Assembly (NCBI GenBank): GCA_963921425.1
Contig: OY992832.1
Location: forward strand, 31,577,475 to 31,641,474
DNA length: 64,000 nucleotides
Direction of reading: 5' to 3'
Source: Dryas octopetala
Lineage: Eukaryota; Streptophyta; Magnoliopsida; Rosales; Rosaceae
Every line of letters begins with the position of its first letter. Position 1 is the first letter of the stretch. Below, piece by piece: positions 36,551-48,691 of the stretch. Both the position numbers and the translations under genes were made by a program. The notes under the pieces are model-generated. The model made no database searches and was not told where the DNA came from. It saw nothing but the letters and a program-made list of their open reading frames with translations.

Positions 36551-37177
36551 ACTATTCCACCCTAGCGGGATGGTTAATTTATATTTACGTATTTATTTGA
36601 TCTTATTATTTCTTAAAAGATCCTGTTGTGTAACAAGTACTTTGATTCAACCCAATCCATTTAAATTCAAAAGGCTCAACCTTTCTTGAGTGTCTTGGGG
36701 GATTAACGCCAGCTTATTGGTATTAATTCCTAGGGATATTCAAGAAAGGTGCCTCTGTTGCATACCCGGCGTTCGGAGTGTGACACTTGGAAAATCCAAA
36801 AATGGGTTAGAACTTCAACTCTCATATGAATCAACTTGAATCCACCCAAAACAAAGATTCAAGCATAGAAGTTCACTCCTACAAGGAATATCACTCTCGG
36901 TGACTACAAGTTTAATGAACTTACAGTCCTAAGGCTAAGAGGATTCATCCATCCTCTATAAAAGCTCTCAACCAAGGTCATTCAAAGTGTATGTAATTTT
37001 TGAACTCTGAGCCCACTTCTTTGAGTTTTTGATCGATTTGTTTACTGACTTGACCGTCGGAGAGTCGTTGGTCGGCACCACACCAGTGGCCTCTAACCCT
37101 CCGAAGGTTTGTTCCTGTTGGCATGACCCTTATTTTCTGAATTTAGTTACTTGAAGATTTTGTGTTACAACAATATG

Positions 37178-37716
37178 GATTAAATACTAAATACCAAAAT
37201 TTTTCAGCAAAACAATACATAACTACTTTTTATGACTCTACAAATCGTTCCGTAGTGTTTTAGTATAATATATTGTTGTGACTACTTCACAATCAAAGTT
37301 GTTACTTTCATGCAATCATAGATGTGCCTGCATGGAGTTCATAAAAGTTTAGGGTTTAGAGGGGTTTAACTTTAAGTGTTAAGATTTAGGCTGTAGGCAT
37401 GAAATTCTAAAGCCTTGAGATTATATACTAAAGCCTAAGCCTTAAACCAAAATCTAGAGAGACTGATAAAACAAAAAATGAGCTAATTTGTGACCATAAT
37501 CTAGTTAAAAAGTTGTGATTGTCATGAATCACAATTGAATTTGCAGATTAAAAAAAAAAAAAAAAGTTGTTTAGCCAATTGATTGGCCAAGCTTCAAATG
37601 AATTGGTGGAACAACGTTTTGGCTTAGTACCTAAACTAAAATGGCATCAAATGTTAGTATTTAAAATGAGAAAAAAAAAATTGATTTGGTACCTAGCTAT
37701 AGTCAACGAACCACAT
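37178..37716. other. AT-rich sequence with decayed MITE phrases
   Basis: Fragments such as GGATTAAATACTAAATACC and GATTTGGTACCTAGC suggest a degenerate foldback element without clear borders. No gene. Confidence 0.4.
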
Positions 37717-37725
37717 TTATTTATT

Positions 37726-38091
37726 GGGTTAAATACAAAAATGATCCACAAACTTTACACTGATTCTCAATTTGGTCCACTAATTATAAAAAGTATCAAT
37801 TTGGTCCACAAATTTTTCAAATTGTACCAAAGTAGTATAAAAGTTAATTTCCATCTGAAAATTAACGAAATTTGTCACATGAAAATGTGATAAACGGATT
37901 GAAATGCCCATAAAAATATGGTTACTTGCTGTGCACATAACCAGTTTTCGTTAAAGTTTTCGATGTAAGTTAACGTTTGTACTGATTTGTTACAACTTGA
38001 AAAGTTCGTGGATTAAATTGACACTTTTTATAATTAGTGAACTAAATTAAGATTTATTGTAAAGTTCATAGACTATTTTTGTATTTAACTC
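37726..38091. mobile_element. Mutator-like MITE, 366 bp, with 9-bp TSD
   Basis: Termini GGGTTAAATACAAAAATG and GTATTTAACTC are inverted repeats with arms of about 100 bp. A perfect 9-bp duplication TTATTTATT flanks it at 37717..37725 and 38092..38100. Confidence 0.88.
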
Positions 38092-38100
38092 TTATTTATT

Positions 38101-39851
38101 TGATTAAAAAAATATTAAAAAAGTAAAAAAAAAATTTGTTTTAGAGCTAATAGTCAAAAAGGTAAATTCATTTAGATCAAAAAAGTGCACAGTCTCATTT
38201 ACTCTGTGTAAACTCTAGACATTTATTATAAGCTAGCTAGTACGAGCAGTAGTCCTCGTGATATACTGATATGACTCGTGCCACCAAACAAACTTTGTTT
38301 TAAATTCCTTAAAACCACGTTTTCCATGAAATTGTTTTTAACTCAACTGGGAAGTTAGGTAAATCGCTCTGGTTGCAACTCATGTTTTACTGAGTGCTAC
38401 TGGAGACCACAAACATCAAACCTCATTCGCAAAAAGCGCACAAATTGTTTCTTAAACCTAATTTAAGTTCATGAGTTCATGATCCCATCTTTAAGTTAAA
38501 CTTAAACCTAATTTTTTTTGACAAGTAATTATATTTTATAATATTATTCTGAAATTTCACGTTTGATCTAAGTAATACTAATATGTATATATATATATAT
38601 ATAAGATTTTATTAAATTTTATATATAAATAATATTTTGATTAATCTTTATCTTTGCTGAACTTCCTTTATTTAATTAAAAAATAGATGCTGTGTATAGT
38701 AAAGTTTTTTTTTTTTTTAATCTTTTGATTTTATTTTTGGCACGATTTAATACTTTAACGTTGAATCGTGAATGAAAAATCGCTTCTCGATTTTAACTTT
38801 CATGGTTTTGAGCTCATGTTTCTTAGTTAGATTTTAGATTTTGAAATATAACCTCAAACGATTATTCTAATATCCTAAAGTATATAACTCTGTACTTTAA
38901 AATAGTGAATTACGTCAAAAATTAAATAAACAATTATATTACAAAATATCATAAAATAAGTTACATCCATTCGGATGCCTTGCACAAATTGTTTTTGATA
39001 TATGATATCGTAAATTTTCATGTTAATCTCCAACTTGTACCCATTTTAAATATTTTAGAGACATACGTGTTATCATAAAACTATGAACGATATTATCTAG
39101 TGATTTGTTCAACTAATTAAGAATGAAGACACTTTTTACTTGTTAACTTAGTCATATCATAATATAAAGTGAAATATTATTCATATAAAGGCCAAGGTAT
39201 GCCATGATTGGCCTAGATTAGACCAAAATGAATAAACTATAGACTACGGGAGATTACAATGTATTGGAATTATATTCTAACGTGTCAAGATATTGTACTT
39301 GATCGACTTATTAATATAAATAAATCTTTGGAAATATTGTTCAACAATTAAGGACAAACACCTTCTTTTTCAAATTTTGAATCTAAATACAAACTGCAGT
39401 TGGGGGTGCTAAACAACTCAGCGTGTTGCATTACCAATGAACATTAATGAAACAAATAATATTTATTTATAGATACTCTGTATATAGCTTATAGGGTTTT
39501 AATCAAGGAATTAATATCAGACCAAAAACAAAATCAAGGAATTAATACAACTTTATACACACAATGCGTGTGTACGTACGTTAAGGAAAATATTATAATA
39601 TATAGGCTATTCTTTGTTTAATCGTATATTTTTTTTAGGAGACGAACTCTGACACAATGAACTTTTAAATTAGTGAAGCGGCCACTAAAAATATCATTAA
39701 ATAATTAAAAAGAAAATAAATTGGAGAGATAGAAGAAGCGTACGTAGTAGACCAGAACTAGAAGACACAAACAAAGTAATTAGGTGATCAAATATTCAAA
39801 TTGTTTCTGTTAATTCAAGGAAGATCAAAATCAATATTTATTTTATGATGA
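38101..39851. other. AT-rich intergenic sequence
   Basis: No gene, RNA or repeat border recognised. Confidence 0.5.
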
Positions 39852-40427
39852 TTAAAAAGGAGGGCTGCTATTTGCACACCTTTTTTTTTCTTTTTGCACA
39901 CCTTTTTTCTCTTTTTTTCTCCTACACACCCCACACACTTACTTCAAATTCAAAATCTCTCAACACACACCCAACCCATTACTAAAATACCCTCATTTCA
40001 TTACACACCCTTCTTTCTTTTCCTCTCTTTTTTCTCACGTTCACACCCCCCTCCCCCTGTTTTTTTTTTTTCTTCTTCTTCTCCAACCCTCCCCCAGCCA
40101 GCCAGCCCCTCCACCCAACCCACCTAGCCCCTCAACCCCCTCACCCGACCCACCCCTCCCTCCCTCCCCCTCCGGCCTCCCCCCTCCACCCAACCCACCT
40201 AGCCCCTCAGCCCCTGCACCGACCCCACCCCCCCCCCCCCCGCAGCACCACCTCCTCTCTCTCTTCCCCAGCCCACCCCAACCCAGCCCCGACCACCCCT
40301 CACAGCCCACCCCAGCCCCGACCCACCCACTCAGCCCCTCACCGGACCACCTCATTCCCTCCCGCACCCCAGCCCTGTAGCAGCACCACCTCCTCTCACT
40401 CTCTCCTCCCGCGCGCAGCTGCGCATC

Positions 40428-40551
40428 CGTTCGACACTGGCCCGCCGAAAATGTCACACTCGTTCGGCAGGCATCCGCCGAACGATGTGAGTGTTGTTCG
40501 GTAGGTACCCACCGAACATCAAGGACCCGTTCGGCAAGTGCTCGCCGAACC
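40428..40551. repeat. Tandem hairpin array, 33-34 bp period
   Basis: Three hairpins at 40461..40484, 40495..40518 and 40528..40551 have the form CGTTCGGC-8 nt loop-GCCGAACG with paired substitutions. A degenerate fourth unit starts at 40428. Confidence 0.8.
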
Positions 40552-40558
40552 AGCTACT

Positions 40559-40559
<1 letters not shown>

Positions 40560-40626
<67 letters not shown>
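40560..40626 (+). repeat. (GA)n microsatellite
   Basis: About 33 uninterrupted GA units inside the 39860..40961 element. Confidence 0.98.
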
Positions 40627-40629
<3 letters not shown>

Positions 40630-40969
40630 GCACGCCGGTGGTTGGAAGCCGCTGCGCGCGGTGGCTGGAGGGCTGGGGTGGTCGGGGCTGGGTTGGGGTG
40701 AGAAGGGGCGGGGCTGGGGTGGTCGGGCCTGGGTTGGGGTGGGCTGGGGCGGGGCTTGGGTGGTCGGGAGAGATGGAGGGGTGTGACTGTGCAAGCTTGA
40801 GAAAGATGGAGGGGTGTGTACGGGGGGGGGGGGATGGGAATGGGGTGTGTGGGTGTGTGGGTGAGGAGAGGGTTAAAGTGGTATTTTTCTTGAGGTTTTT
40901 TTTTTTTTTTTCAAAAGGGGTGTGCAAAAAGAAAAAAGAGGGTGTGCAAATAGCAGCCCTCTTAAAAAG

Positions 40970-41921
40970 TTGATATATTTGGTGACGAGTACGTGTTTGA
41001 AAGTTGAAACTTTGAATATTTGCAAATTGAAGAACAACTATAACCCCATTGATCTTTGTCGCGTGGACTAATAATTACGGTTAATTAGTAGTGAGTGACT
41101 GAGTGTAAGTGCACTTTTAATTTGATCTTGGATAAAGTGATAAACCATAAACGTGGTTAATCCACTAATCGAATCATAATTAGCACAACTGTACAAGGTT
41201 CTCTGGCTCTGTGTTGGCCAAGCACGTGTGGCTGACGTGGCCGATTCTGGGCAGAATCACCAGCAGTTAAAGTAAACTCAGTACTCTTGGCCAAAAAAAA
41301 AAAAAAAAAAGTAAACTCAGTACTCAGTAGTTGACTTGGGCTCACTTCTCAAGAGCCTCTAACACCGTCTTTCATCTACATCAACGGCCCAACGATCGTG
41401 ATCTGACGACTAGTAGACAACCATACAGATTGAACTTGCTTGCAACACGTGTCCTTCCGATTCTAACTGACTCTTGTCGTAAGCCCCAACGCAGAATCTT
41501 TACACGTCACCCGCCCGCCCTTTTTACTTTTTCGTTTTTCTCACCAAGGACCTTTTTATATACAAATTTCAGTTTTGAACAGAAAGTCTACTAAACGACG
41601 ACGTTGCTCCACTTCAGGTTATCGCCGACGCCAACTGTTTCACCTAAGACAGGAGTCAATTGGATTTGTGCCCACGGCCCACAGTCACATCAGCCCTCTT
41701 ATCCGTAATTCCCTACCATGGGCTCCAAAACGGTGTCGCTGGCCTCCGCATGTAGTCCGTGATCATTTACAATTTACAGAGCGCAGTCAGTGACTCAGTG
41801 TGCTTGTGAATACTCCATCTTTTAAACCCAGACACCCAATCTACATAGAGAGACATACATACAGACATATACAGTCATACACATGAAACCCTTAAATAAA
41901 TAAATCCACTCCTTCATCCCC

Positions 41922-41924
<3 letters not shown>
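40970..41924. other. Upstream region of the ARM-repeat gene
   Basis: Contains a 20-base-class A-run at about 41293-41311 and a TATA-like sequence TTTTTATATAC near 41550. The 5' UTR of the ARM-repeat gene probably begins between 41570 and 41850. Confidence 0.4.

Positions 41925-41968
<44 letters not shown>
41925..41968 (+). repeat. (TC)n microsatellite in the ARM-gene 5' UTR
   Basis: 22 TC units about 90 bp before the start codon; pyrimidine-rich leaders of this kind are common in plant 5' UTRs. Confidence 0.95.
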
Positions 41969-41971
<3 letters not shown>

Positions 41972-42055
41972 ATTTTCAGTCCATGAACTTCTCTACTCAA
42001 CACTGAAAGCCCCCAAATCAAAATCCCTAGAAATTGATTCTGATTTCCGGGAAGA

Positions 42056-43718
42056 ATGGTTTCTGTAGAAGATTCCCATTCCCATTCCCATTCCAATTCG
42101 AACCACTTCCCTCCGCTCACCGGAAACTTCTACTCTCCTTCGTCCACAAAAATCCACAGGCACACAGGCCGTTCCATGCGCACCGTTCGATCGAACTTGT
42201 ACACCGAGGATCAAACCCGTTCCTTCACCGACAGCAGATCGTCCTTCGTCTCCGAGAACCTCACCGATTCGGTCATCGACATGCGCCTCGGCGAGCTCGC
42301 CTTGTGCACCACCAACCACTCAGCCAAGACCACCACCTCCGACGAGGACTTCCTCCAGCTCTCCCAGGCCTTCAGCGATTTCTCCGCCTGCAGCAGCGAT
42401 ATCTCGGGAGAATTACAACGACTCGCGAGTTTGCCTTCTCCCGAAAAGGCGCCGACGACCGCCTCCGAAGCCGCCGAGCCCGAGCCCGAGCCCTGCCAAG
42501 GGTTTCTGCAGAGAGACCACTTCTCCACCGAGATAATCGAGAGCATTTCGCCAGAGGATCTTCAACCGACGGTCAAGATCTGCGTGGACGGGCTTCAATC
42601 GCCGTCGATTGCCGTGAAGCAATCTGCTGCGGCCAAGCTGAGGCTTTTAGCTAAGAACCGGGCCGATAATCGAGCTTTGATTGGCGAGTCCGGTGCGGTC
42701 CCTGCTTTGATTCCTTTGCTACGGTGCAGCGACCCGTGGACTCAGGAACATGCAGTGACGGCTTTGTTGAACCTCTCGCTGCACGAGTCGAACAAGGCCA
42801 TAATCACCAATGCAGGAGCTATAAAGTGCTTGGTGTACGTGCTGAAGACTGGGACGGAGACCTCGAAGCAAAACGCTGCGTGTGCGCTTTTGAGCTTGGC
42901 TCTAATTGAAGAAAACAAGAGCTCAATCGGAGCCTGCGGGGCCATCCCGCCGTTGGTTTCGCTGTTGATAAGTGGATCTACGAGGGGGAAGAAAGATGCC
43001 TTGACGACGCTGTATAAGCTCTGCTCGATAAAGCCCAATAAGGAGAGGGCAGTGAGTGCTGGAGCAGTGAAGCCGCTGGTGGACCTTGTGGTGGAGCAGG
43101 GGACGGGCTTGGCGGAGAAGGCGATGGTGGTGCTTAGTAGCTTGGCGGCCATTGAGGAGGGCAAGGAGGCCATTGTGGAGGAAGGTGGGCTTGCGGCGCT
43201 TGTGGAAGTCATTGAAGATGGGTCAGTCAAAGGGAAGGAGTTTGCGGTGTTGACTCTTTTGCAGGTGTGTTGTGAGAGTGTCAGGAACAGAGGGTTGCTT
43301 GTGAGGGAGGGAGGGATTCCTCCCTTGGTTGCACTTTCGCAGACTGGGAGTGTTAGAGCTAAGCACAAGGTATTTTGTGCACAGTCATTCAATTTTATTA
43401 TTCATTTTCGTTCTTTGTTTTTCTGTTAATTTGTTTATAATTTTATAGATGAAATGAAATGGTGCCCATATTATATTGTTTGAATTAGAGATGGTTAATT
43501 TGAAGCTGGGGATTGAGCCCCTTAGTATAAGGGATTATACATAGGGATGTGACTGTTCATGTATTTTGTAATTCTACGTTGTGTTTGGATGCTGAAGTTG
43601 TGATGTTAGATTTTACAAGCTTGATTTATGATGGGGGTTTGGTTGTTTTTTGCAGGCTGAAACGCTTCTTGGGTATCTAAGAGAACCGAGACAAGAAGCA
43701 TCCTCTTCAGCTCTTTAA
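42056..43718 (+). CDS. Armadillo-repeat protein (U-box-4-like, no U-box)
   Basis: Two exons, 42056..43369 and 43656..43718, give 458 residues ending EASSSAL. The first ~140 residues are Ser/Thr/His-rich and low complexity ([28 protein letters not shown]). From about residue 160 to 440 the sequence is a run of ARM repeats with the usual [42 protein letters not shown] and [10 protein letters not shown] cores. The family is related to the ARM region of plant U-box E3 ligases, but no U-box is present, so a ligase activity should not be assumed; a protein-interaction role is more likely. The ATG starts MVSVEDSHS after the TC-rich leader. The second exon supplies only 20 residues ([13 protein letters not shown]) and completes the last repeat. 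Confidence 0.9.
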
Positions 43719-45632
43719 GGAAGGGAAGAGAGGTACTTTTATTACTTAGGAAACTATACTATGTGATTCAGTGGTTGGTTGTTGTTGTATATAGGGAGTG
43801 TTTTTTTCCTGGTTTGTACAGTGTGGTTGAGAAGCTAGGAAGAATATGATTGTAGAAGGCAGAGATTAGAGGAAGCTAGTAAGCAAGAGACTGACTCTTA
43901 GATGTATGATTTCAACTAGGTTTTGGGGTATTTTCTTCTATTCTATTGACTTGGTTTTTTGTAGGGGTGGAATACTTGTTTGCCTTGTGGTTTTTGGATT
44001 GATAAGATTTGGGTTATTTCCTTGTGTTTTGTCAGGATGACCCAAATTTTTCTAAAAAAGTTCATGATTATCTGGTGTTCTTTGTAATCATAGATAGAAT
44101 GAACTGCCTGGAAAAATATCTTCTGTTTCATTTCTAATTGTGTTCTGAGTTCTGATATCATGGGAGGACTGAACCATTTTCCATCTTTCTCCAAAGCTTG
44201 TGTTTGGTTTCTCGTTGTGGTACCAAAATTGGAATCTTGAACTCAACTTGTGGTGGCCATCTTAACCTTTATTCATTGTCCAGCTTATGCTTCAACATGA
44301 TCTTTGTACTTTGCTTAGTAGCGAATACAACTTGATTCTTTGTCTAAGTTCCTGAAAAAGAATGGAAATGATATTTTGAAGATTTAACCATTATGAGTTT
44401 ATGACCCCCCATAAAAGAAAAGCTGTGTTCAACTATTTGACTTGATAACTAGTCCTTGTTGTAAATGACCTCTGTTCTCCTCATCTTTTCCCAATTTTCT
44501 CAGCTGCCAAACAAATGGGTTTGAGTTGAGGAGAATTATTTAGTGGGATAAATGTAATCTATGAGCAGACGGACCCCTGAGCTGCTTGTCTTTGTTGTAA
44601 AGTAGTTCACCTGCTGTGTACAGTGTGCTACCATATGAGTGGGTGTGGGTGTCGTACATGCATTCATTTTGCAAAGCCCACCAACCGATCCGATCCAACC
44701 CCACCAAAGATTTTGAAACTTTTGTGCGCTATATTTCTTATTATCTTTCCTTGTCTATACTACTCATGCATTAGCTGGCAGAGCAGGTATGTCTTGTCCT
44801 GCTGTTTGTTTGGATGGTTGCGAACTTGCGATCTCAAATTTAAAGTCGGTCTGTTCTGGCACATTCATTCATTCAAAGTAGTTTTGAATGACGAGGTGTC
44901 GGTGCCTCTTCAGAAACTTCAGGGAAAAGTGTACAATTTGTTGTATTTTGCATGCCTCTAGCAAAATGTTAGTATGCTTCAATCGCACTATTTCATTCTA
45001 TTTTTTTATGTGGGTTGTTTACCAATTTGCTTGAGGCAAACCTCACAAGATTCGGAAAATTGTCATCATAGCGTCCCTGTTTTGGGCCAAAATTGTTGTG
45101 TCCAGCTACTAATAAAATTCGCTATCTTGATGAATGTCACATTTACTTTTTTATTTCTTTAGCTCTAAGCTTTACTTTTCTAATTCTTTGGCCACTTATG
45201 AGTCCAAAATACCCTTCATGTGATTATATGGGCAACAAGGTCGACCCTAATTTCGACTTCTACACAATGAACAACATTTAAACAAGATAGAAGAATTTTT
45301 TTTTTGGGTTTTGATTCGGAGCTGTGCCCTCGTAATTAGTTGAATTTGAATCTGTATTTGGGACTTTAGGGTTTTAGGAGGCATGGGGTGGGAGATAGAG
45401 GGAGGGGTTGAGAGTGAAAGTCAAAATGAGGAGGTTGCAAAATAGATGTGATGAGACATTTGTATGAGGAACATTTTAGACTTTCACATTTTAAAAGAGT
45501 TAAAAAAAAGAGAGGTAAAAATCAAAGTCCATGCTTAACGCAAACATGTACACTAAGTGAAATTTTGTAAATAAAAAAAAAAAATTGTTCATGCTTAACT
45601 AAAATGTCAGCAAAATAAACAATTTTATTAGT
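43719..45632. other. 3' UTR and intergenic region
   Basis: The first few hundred bases are the probable ARM-gene 3' UTR. The ORF at 44623-44961 and others have no recognisable domain. Confidence 0.5.
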
Positions 45633-45740
45633 AGTTGGCGAGGTAATTCAGTTGGAAAGGTTGTAAAATTGTCTCATTTCACTCAACTTCGATCCCTACT
45701 CTCTTTAATAAAAAATAATAAAATATATATCCTATTAAAA
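45633..45740 (+). repeat. Possible tRNA-derived SINE fragment
   Basis: GGTAATTCAGTTGGAAAG (45642..45659) resembles a pol III A box and ACTTCGATCCC (45686..45696) a B box at tRNA-like spacing, followed by an A-rich stretch. No target duplication identified. Confidence 0.3.
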
Positions 45741-45815
45741 AAATGTAAAAACAAGAATAACAAAAGAAAACGTTTCAAAAATGGCCCATCCCTCCTACAA
45801 ATTAACGTTGCAATC

Positions 45816-47787
45816 TCAAGCGTCTGCAACACCCTTGCCTTTGGTGTCCTTGGAAGCAAATAGCTTAGGTCTGTAGCCTTTCTGAAGCAACTTCTCAACC
45901 TCTTCAAATTGCATTCCTTTGGTTTCGGGGACTAGGAAGTAAATGAAAACAAGTCCGATAAGTGAGAACGCAGCAAAGAGAAGGAATGTTCCTGCAGAAC
46001 CCAGAGCTTTGGTTAGGGTTAAATATGTCTCACTCACTATGAGATTGGCTGTCCAGTTTGAAACTGCAGCAATCCCTCCACCTGTGCCTCTGTATCTCAA
46101 TGGGTATATCTCCGAGTTCACAATCCAAGGAATGGTTCCCATTCCAGGTGCGTACATTATGATATACAATCCCAATAGAATCACTGCAAAGACTCCTATT
46201 TTGCTAGGGCAACCTTTACTGTACCATACACGACTCTCTGCTCGACATGCACTCCTTACATCATCATTGGCAATCAAGCAAGCTCCTGGAGCCAGCTTAA
46301 GAAAATAACAAAAACAAATCAAGGTCAGTCTTTAATTTAGACGTGGCCGGGATCGAACTTGTGAGAGATGAAGTACACTTTCTTACCTCATTCACTGCAC
46401 TGGAACAGAAGGCGCAGTCCGATGATTTTAAACATGTCATGCAGTTCCATGTCGCGGGATTAGAAGCTGAGACATATGCCGCACATGTAGAGTTGTTACC
46501 AAAGTTAGTGGACTCCAAATTACTGATGTTTGGAGAATGTTGAGCCGCATAGAAAAACACCCCAGCCAACACTACAAGGCAAGTGATAATCCCAAACATG
46601 GAAATAATCATCAGCCTTCTCCTTCCATACCTATCCACAAAGCACATGCTGATCAAGGTGCCAACCACGTTGAGACCCGAAGTGATGAGAGACAGTGCCA
46701 TAGCCGTCTGGTTCGATGCAAATCCAGCAAATTGAACAATGGTTGGGCTGTAATACATGACAGTGTTAATACCAACAAATTGTTGAGCCACTTGCACAGT
46801 CACCCCAGCATACAGTCCTCTTCGAACCACGGTGTTGCTCAATGCACCCTTTAGTTTTTCCACCACACCTTTCCCAGCAGCTCCTTCCTCAGCCTTCTCA
46901 AATTCGACAGATTCATGCAAGGCTTTCATTTCCTCATCAACTTGTTCTGGAGGATAAATTTTGGCCAATATGGCCTTGGCTTCCTCCACCTTGTTCTCTC
47001 TGTAGAGCCATCTTGGAGACTCTGGGAGTGACAACATCAATACGAACTGAACCAAAGCTGGAATCCCAGCGACTCCAAGCATCCAACGCCAGGTTCCGGG
47101 AGCTTTGGTGAAGGCGAGATTGATGAGGTAGGACAGAAACTGTCCTCCTGTAATTAGAAGACCGTTTGTGCTAACAAGAGCTCCTCTGATTCTATGAGGA
47201 GAAGCTTCGGAGATGTAAAGGGGTGCGGTCATGGAAGCCATTCCAACACCCAAACCGACTATGATTCTTCCAATTATGATAAGCCACGGAGCTGGAGCCA
47301 CAGCCATTACTATTGTACCCACGAAGAAGAAGACATCTGCAATTAGGATTGATTTTTTTCGGCCAAGAGCATCGTTCATCCACCCACCTATTGCAGCCCC
47401 AATGATAGCACCTGCAACCGCCATACTCACTATGGTTTCCTGCAGCCATGTTTTCCTGTCAACTTCGCCAAAGTCCTCCCGGATGTATAGCAGTGCCCCG
47501 GAAATCACACCTACATCAATAAGCATGCATATAATGAGAGCCTTCAGATCATTGAACTACAATGTGGAATGAGCCGAGCCCTACAAATGTTTTCGTTAAA
47601 TAAACTTATTTAAGGGATCCCTTCATGAAAGCTCTGTGTTATATTAAGTACCTGTGTCGTATCCGAAAAGGAGGCCTCCAATGCCTGCAGAGAGGGCGAG
47701 ACGCATAATGTAAGGCGTCTTCCATGTTGTCTTCCAACACTCTGTGAACTCTGTCTTACTAGTAGGGTGGGCTCCCCCCTCCACCAT
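45816..47787 (-). CDS. Inositol transporter, INT2/INT4 type (proximal copy)
   Basis: Three exons, 47652..47787, 46387..47510 and 45816..46295, give 579 residues. A major facilitator sugar-transporter fold is clear: GYDTGVISGAL, the MNDALGRKKS loop, the [14 protein letters not shown] motif with [18 protein letters not shown], the central loop, [27 protein letters not shown], and [18 protein letters not shown] near the C-terminus. The Cys-rich extracellular loop (CAAYVSASNPATWNCMTC, CAFCSS) marks the INT2/INT4 rather than the shorter INT1 type. Such proteins are H+/inositol symporters, plasma-membrane for INT2/INT4 (family knowledge). The ATG starts MVEGGAHPTSKTEF. Exon 2 is fused where the neighbouring paralogue has two more introns. 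A TATA-like site lies about 555 bp upstream, so a 5'-UTR intron is likely. Confidence 0.93.
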
Positions 47788-48691
47788 TTTTTCTTCTTCT
47801 ACTTCTACTTCTTCCAAGCAACTCTACGCCTGCTCAAAATCCACGTACCAATGCTCTAATTGATCACTTCTGTGTTTGAAATTACAATATCAATCACTAG
47901 CTAATTAATCCTCCATCTCTGTAATAATGCTTAATGCATTTGATTCAATTTTTTTGAACTTGCAAACATCTATTTAAGGTGGTGGTGTTTGTTGTTGATT
48001 GTTTGTGGAAGATGAATTTAATTCGTTGCAAAAGATAAATGAAAATCCAATTAGTTCAAAACGAATGGCCCCAGATATGTCTCATCTGTCTTTATAGTTT
48101 TGGCTTCACAAAAATAGCCTTTCAGTTTCAATGTATAACACTAACTTCATTAATCCAACTCCAAAACAGAAATAATAACATGCAAATGTTCCACCATGTA
48201 TAACAAAACTATATACATGTATGTGTTTATATATATATTATTTGTATGTATGGACAAATGGAAATTAAGTATGATGTACCTTACTAAGTGACTAATTTAC
48301 AGTTGTCGGTGTTGTTCAGCTTCTGCTTCCTGTCTCTGACTGCTTTATATATATAGAAGCACGTACACCCTTTACTTGTTTCTTCGAAGATGACTGATGA
48401 TGTTAATCTTAACACAATTTATATATGTTGAGAGTCAGCAATTTTGATGTTGTTGAATTTGTGGGATATGCAAGGAGAAAGTTTGGGGTAATTCACTAGG
48501 CTCAACACATTTTTCTCGATCCATCTCACTCTCTGATTTGTTACGTACATGCCCTTAAATTTCGTCATTTACGACAATTTGATAAAACATTGACCGTTCT
48601 CACCACGCTTTGGCCTAGCATTATTATCTTATTATACGCATGCCATGTGTTATAAAAGATAAACATGCATGTAATGAATAAGTTGCTCCAA
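47788..48691. other. Upstream region of the proximal INT gene
   Basis: Contains the TATA-like sequence at 48343..48355 and probably a 5'-UTR intron. No other gene. Confidence 0.5.
48343..48355 (-). promoter_or_regulatory. TATA-like element of the proximal INT gene
   Basis: On the minus strand this reads CTATATATATAAAGC. It is about 555 bp above the start codon, implying a long or spliced 5' UTR. Confidence 0.4.

Larger units (their letters stand above)
33864..36785 (+). mobile_element. 2.9-kb solo LTR nested in the old LTR
   Basis: It starts TGTAACATCTTGAATTTTTC and ends GTGTGACA, and is flanked by a perfect 5-bp duplication CTTGG (33859..33863 and 36786..36790). It contains a TATA box, TCTATAAATAGAG, near 34662..34674 and no retrotransposon protein or internal LTR pair, so it is best read as a solo LTR of a long-LTR family. 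A 293-bp tandem duplication lies near its 3' end (35965..36257 and 36258..36550). Confidence 0.8.
21496..37172 (+). mobile_element. Old LTR of the same family, split by two later insertions
   Basis: Three fragments, 21496..21742, 33699..33863 and 36791..37172, make one diverged LTR of about 794 bp. It starts TGTGGGACCAT, ends TTACAACA and is flanked by the 5-bp duplication ATATG (21491..21495 and 37173..37177). Its right part resembles the end of the young element's LTR (shared phrase TTACTGACTTGACCGTCGGA, and the GTGTTACAACA end). No internal retrotransposon sequence belongs to it, so it is best read as a solo LTR. Confidence 0.8.
39860..40961. mobile_element. Terminal-inverted-repeat element with 8-bp TSD
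   Basis: 1,102 bp starting GAGGGCTGCTATTTGCACAC and ending with the inverse, GCAAATAGCAGCCCTC. The perfect 8-bp duplication TTAAAAAG is at 39852..39859 and 40962..40969. The interior is strongly strand-biased: C-rich on the left, a (GA)n tract and G-rich on the right, so the whole can fold back. The middle holds a tandem row of hairpins (40428..40551). There is no transposase. It may be hAT-like by TSD length or a MULE derivative; the superfamily is uncertain. Confidence 0.8.

Noticed and set aside
36288..36551. 87-codon ORF in the solo LTR
   Set aside because: It is a by-product of the 293-bp duplication; no domain, and the sister copy has an in-frame stop (TGA for TGG).
40041..40927. Proline- or glycine-rich ORFs
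   Set aside because: They come from C-rich, G-rich and GA/CT tracts in a transposon and are not coding.
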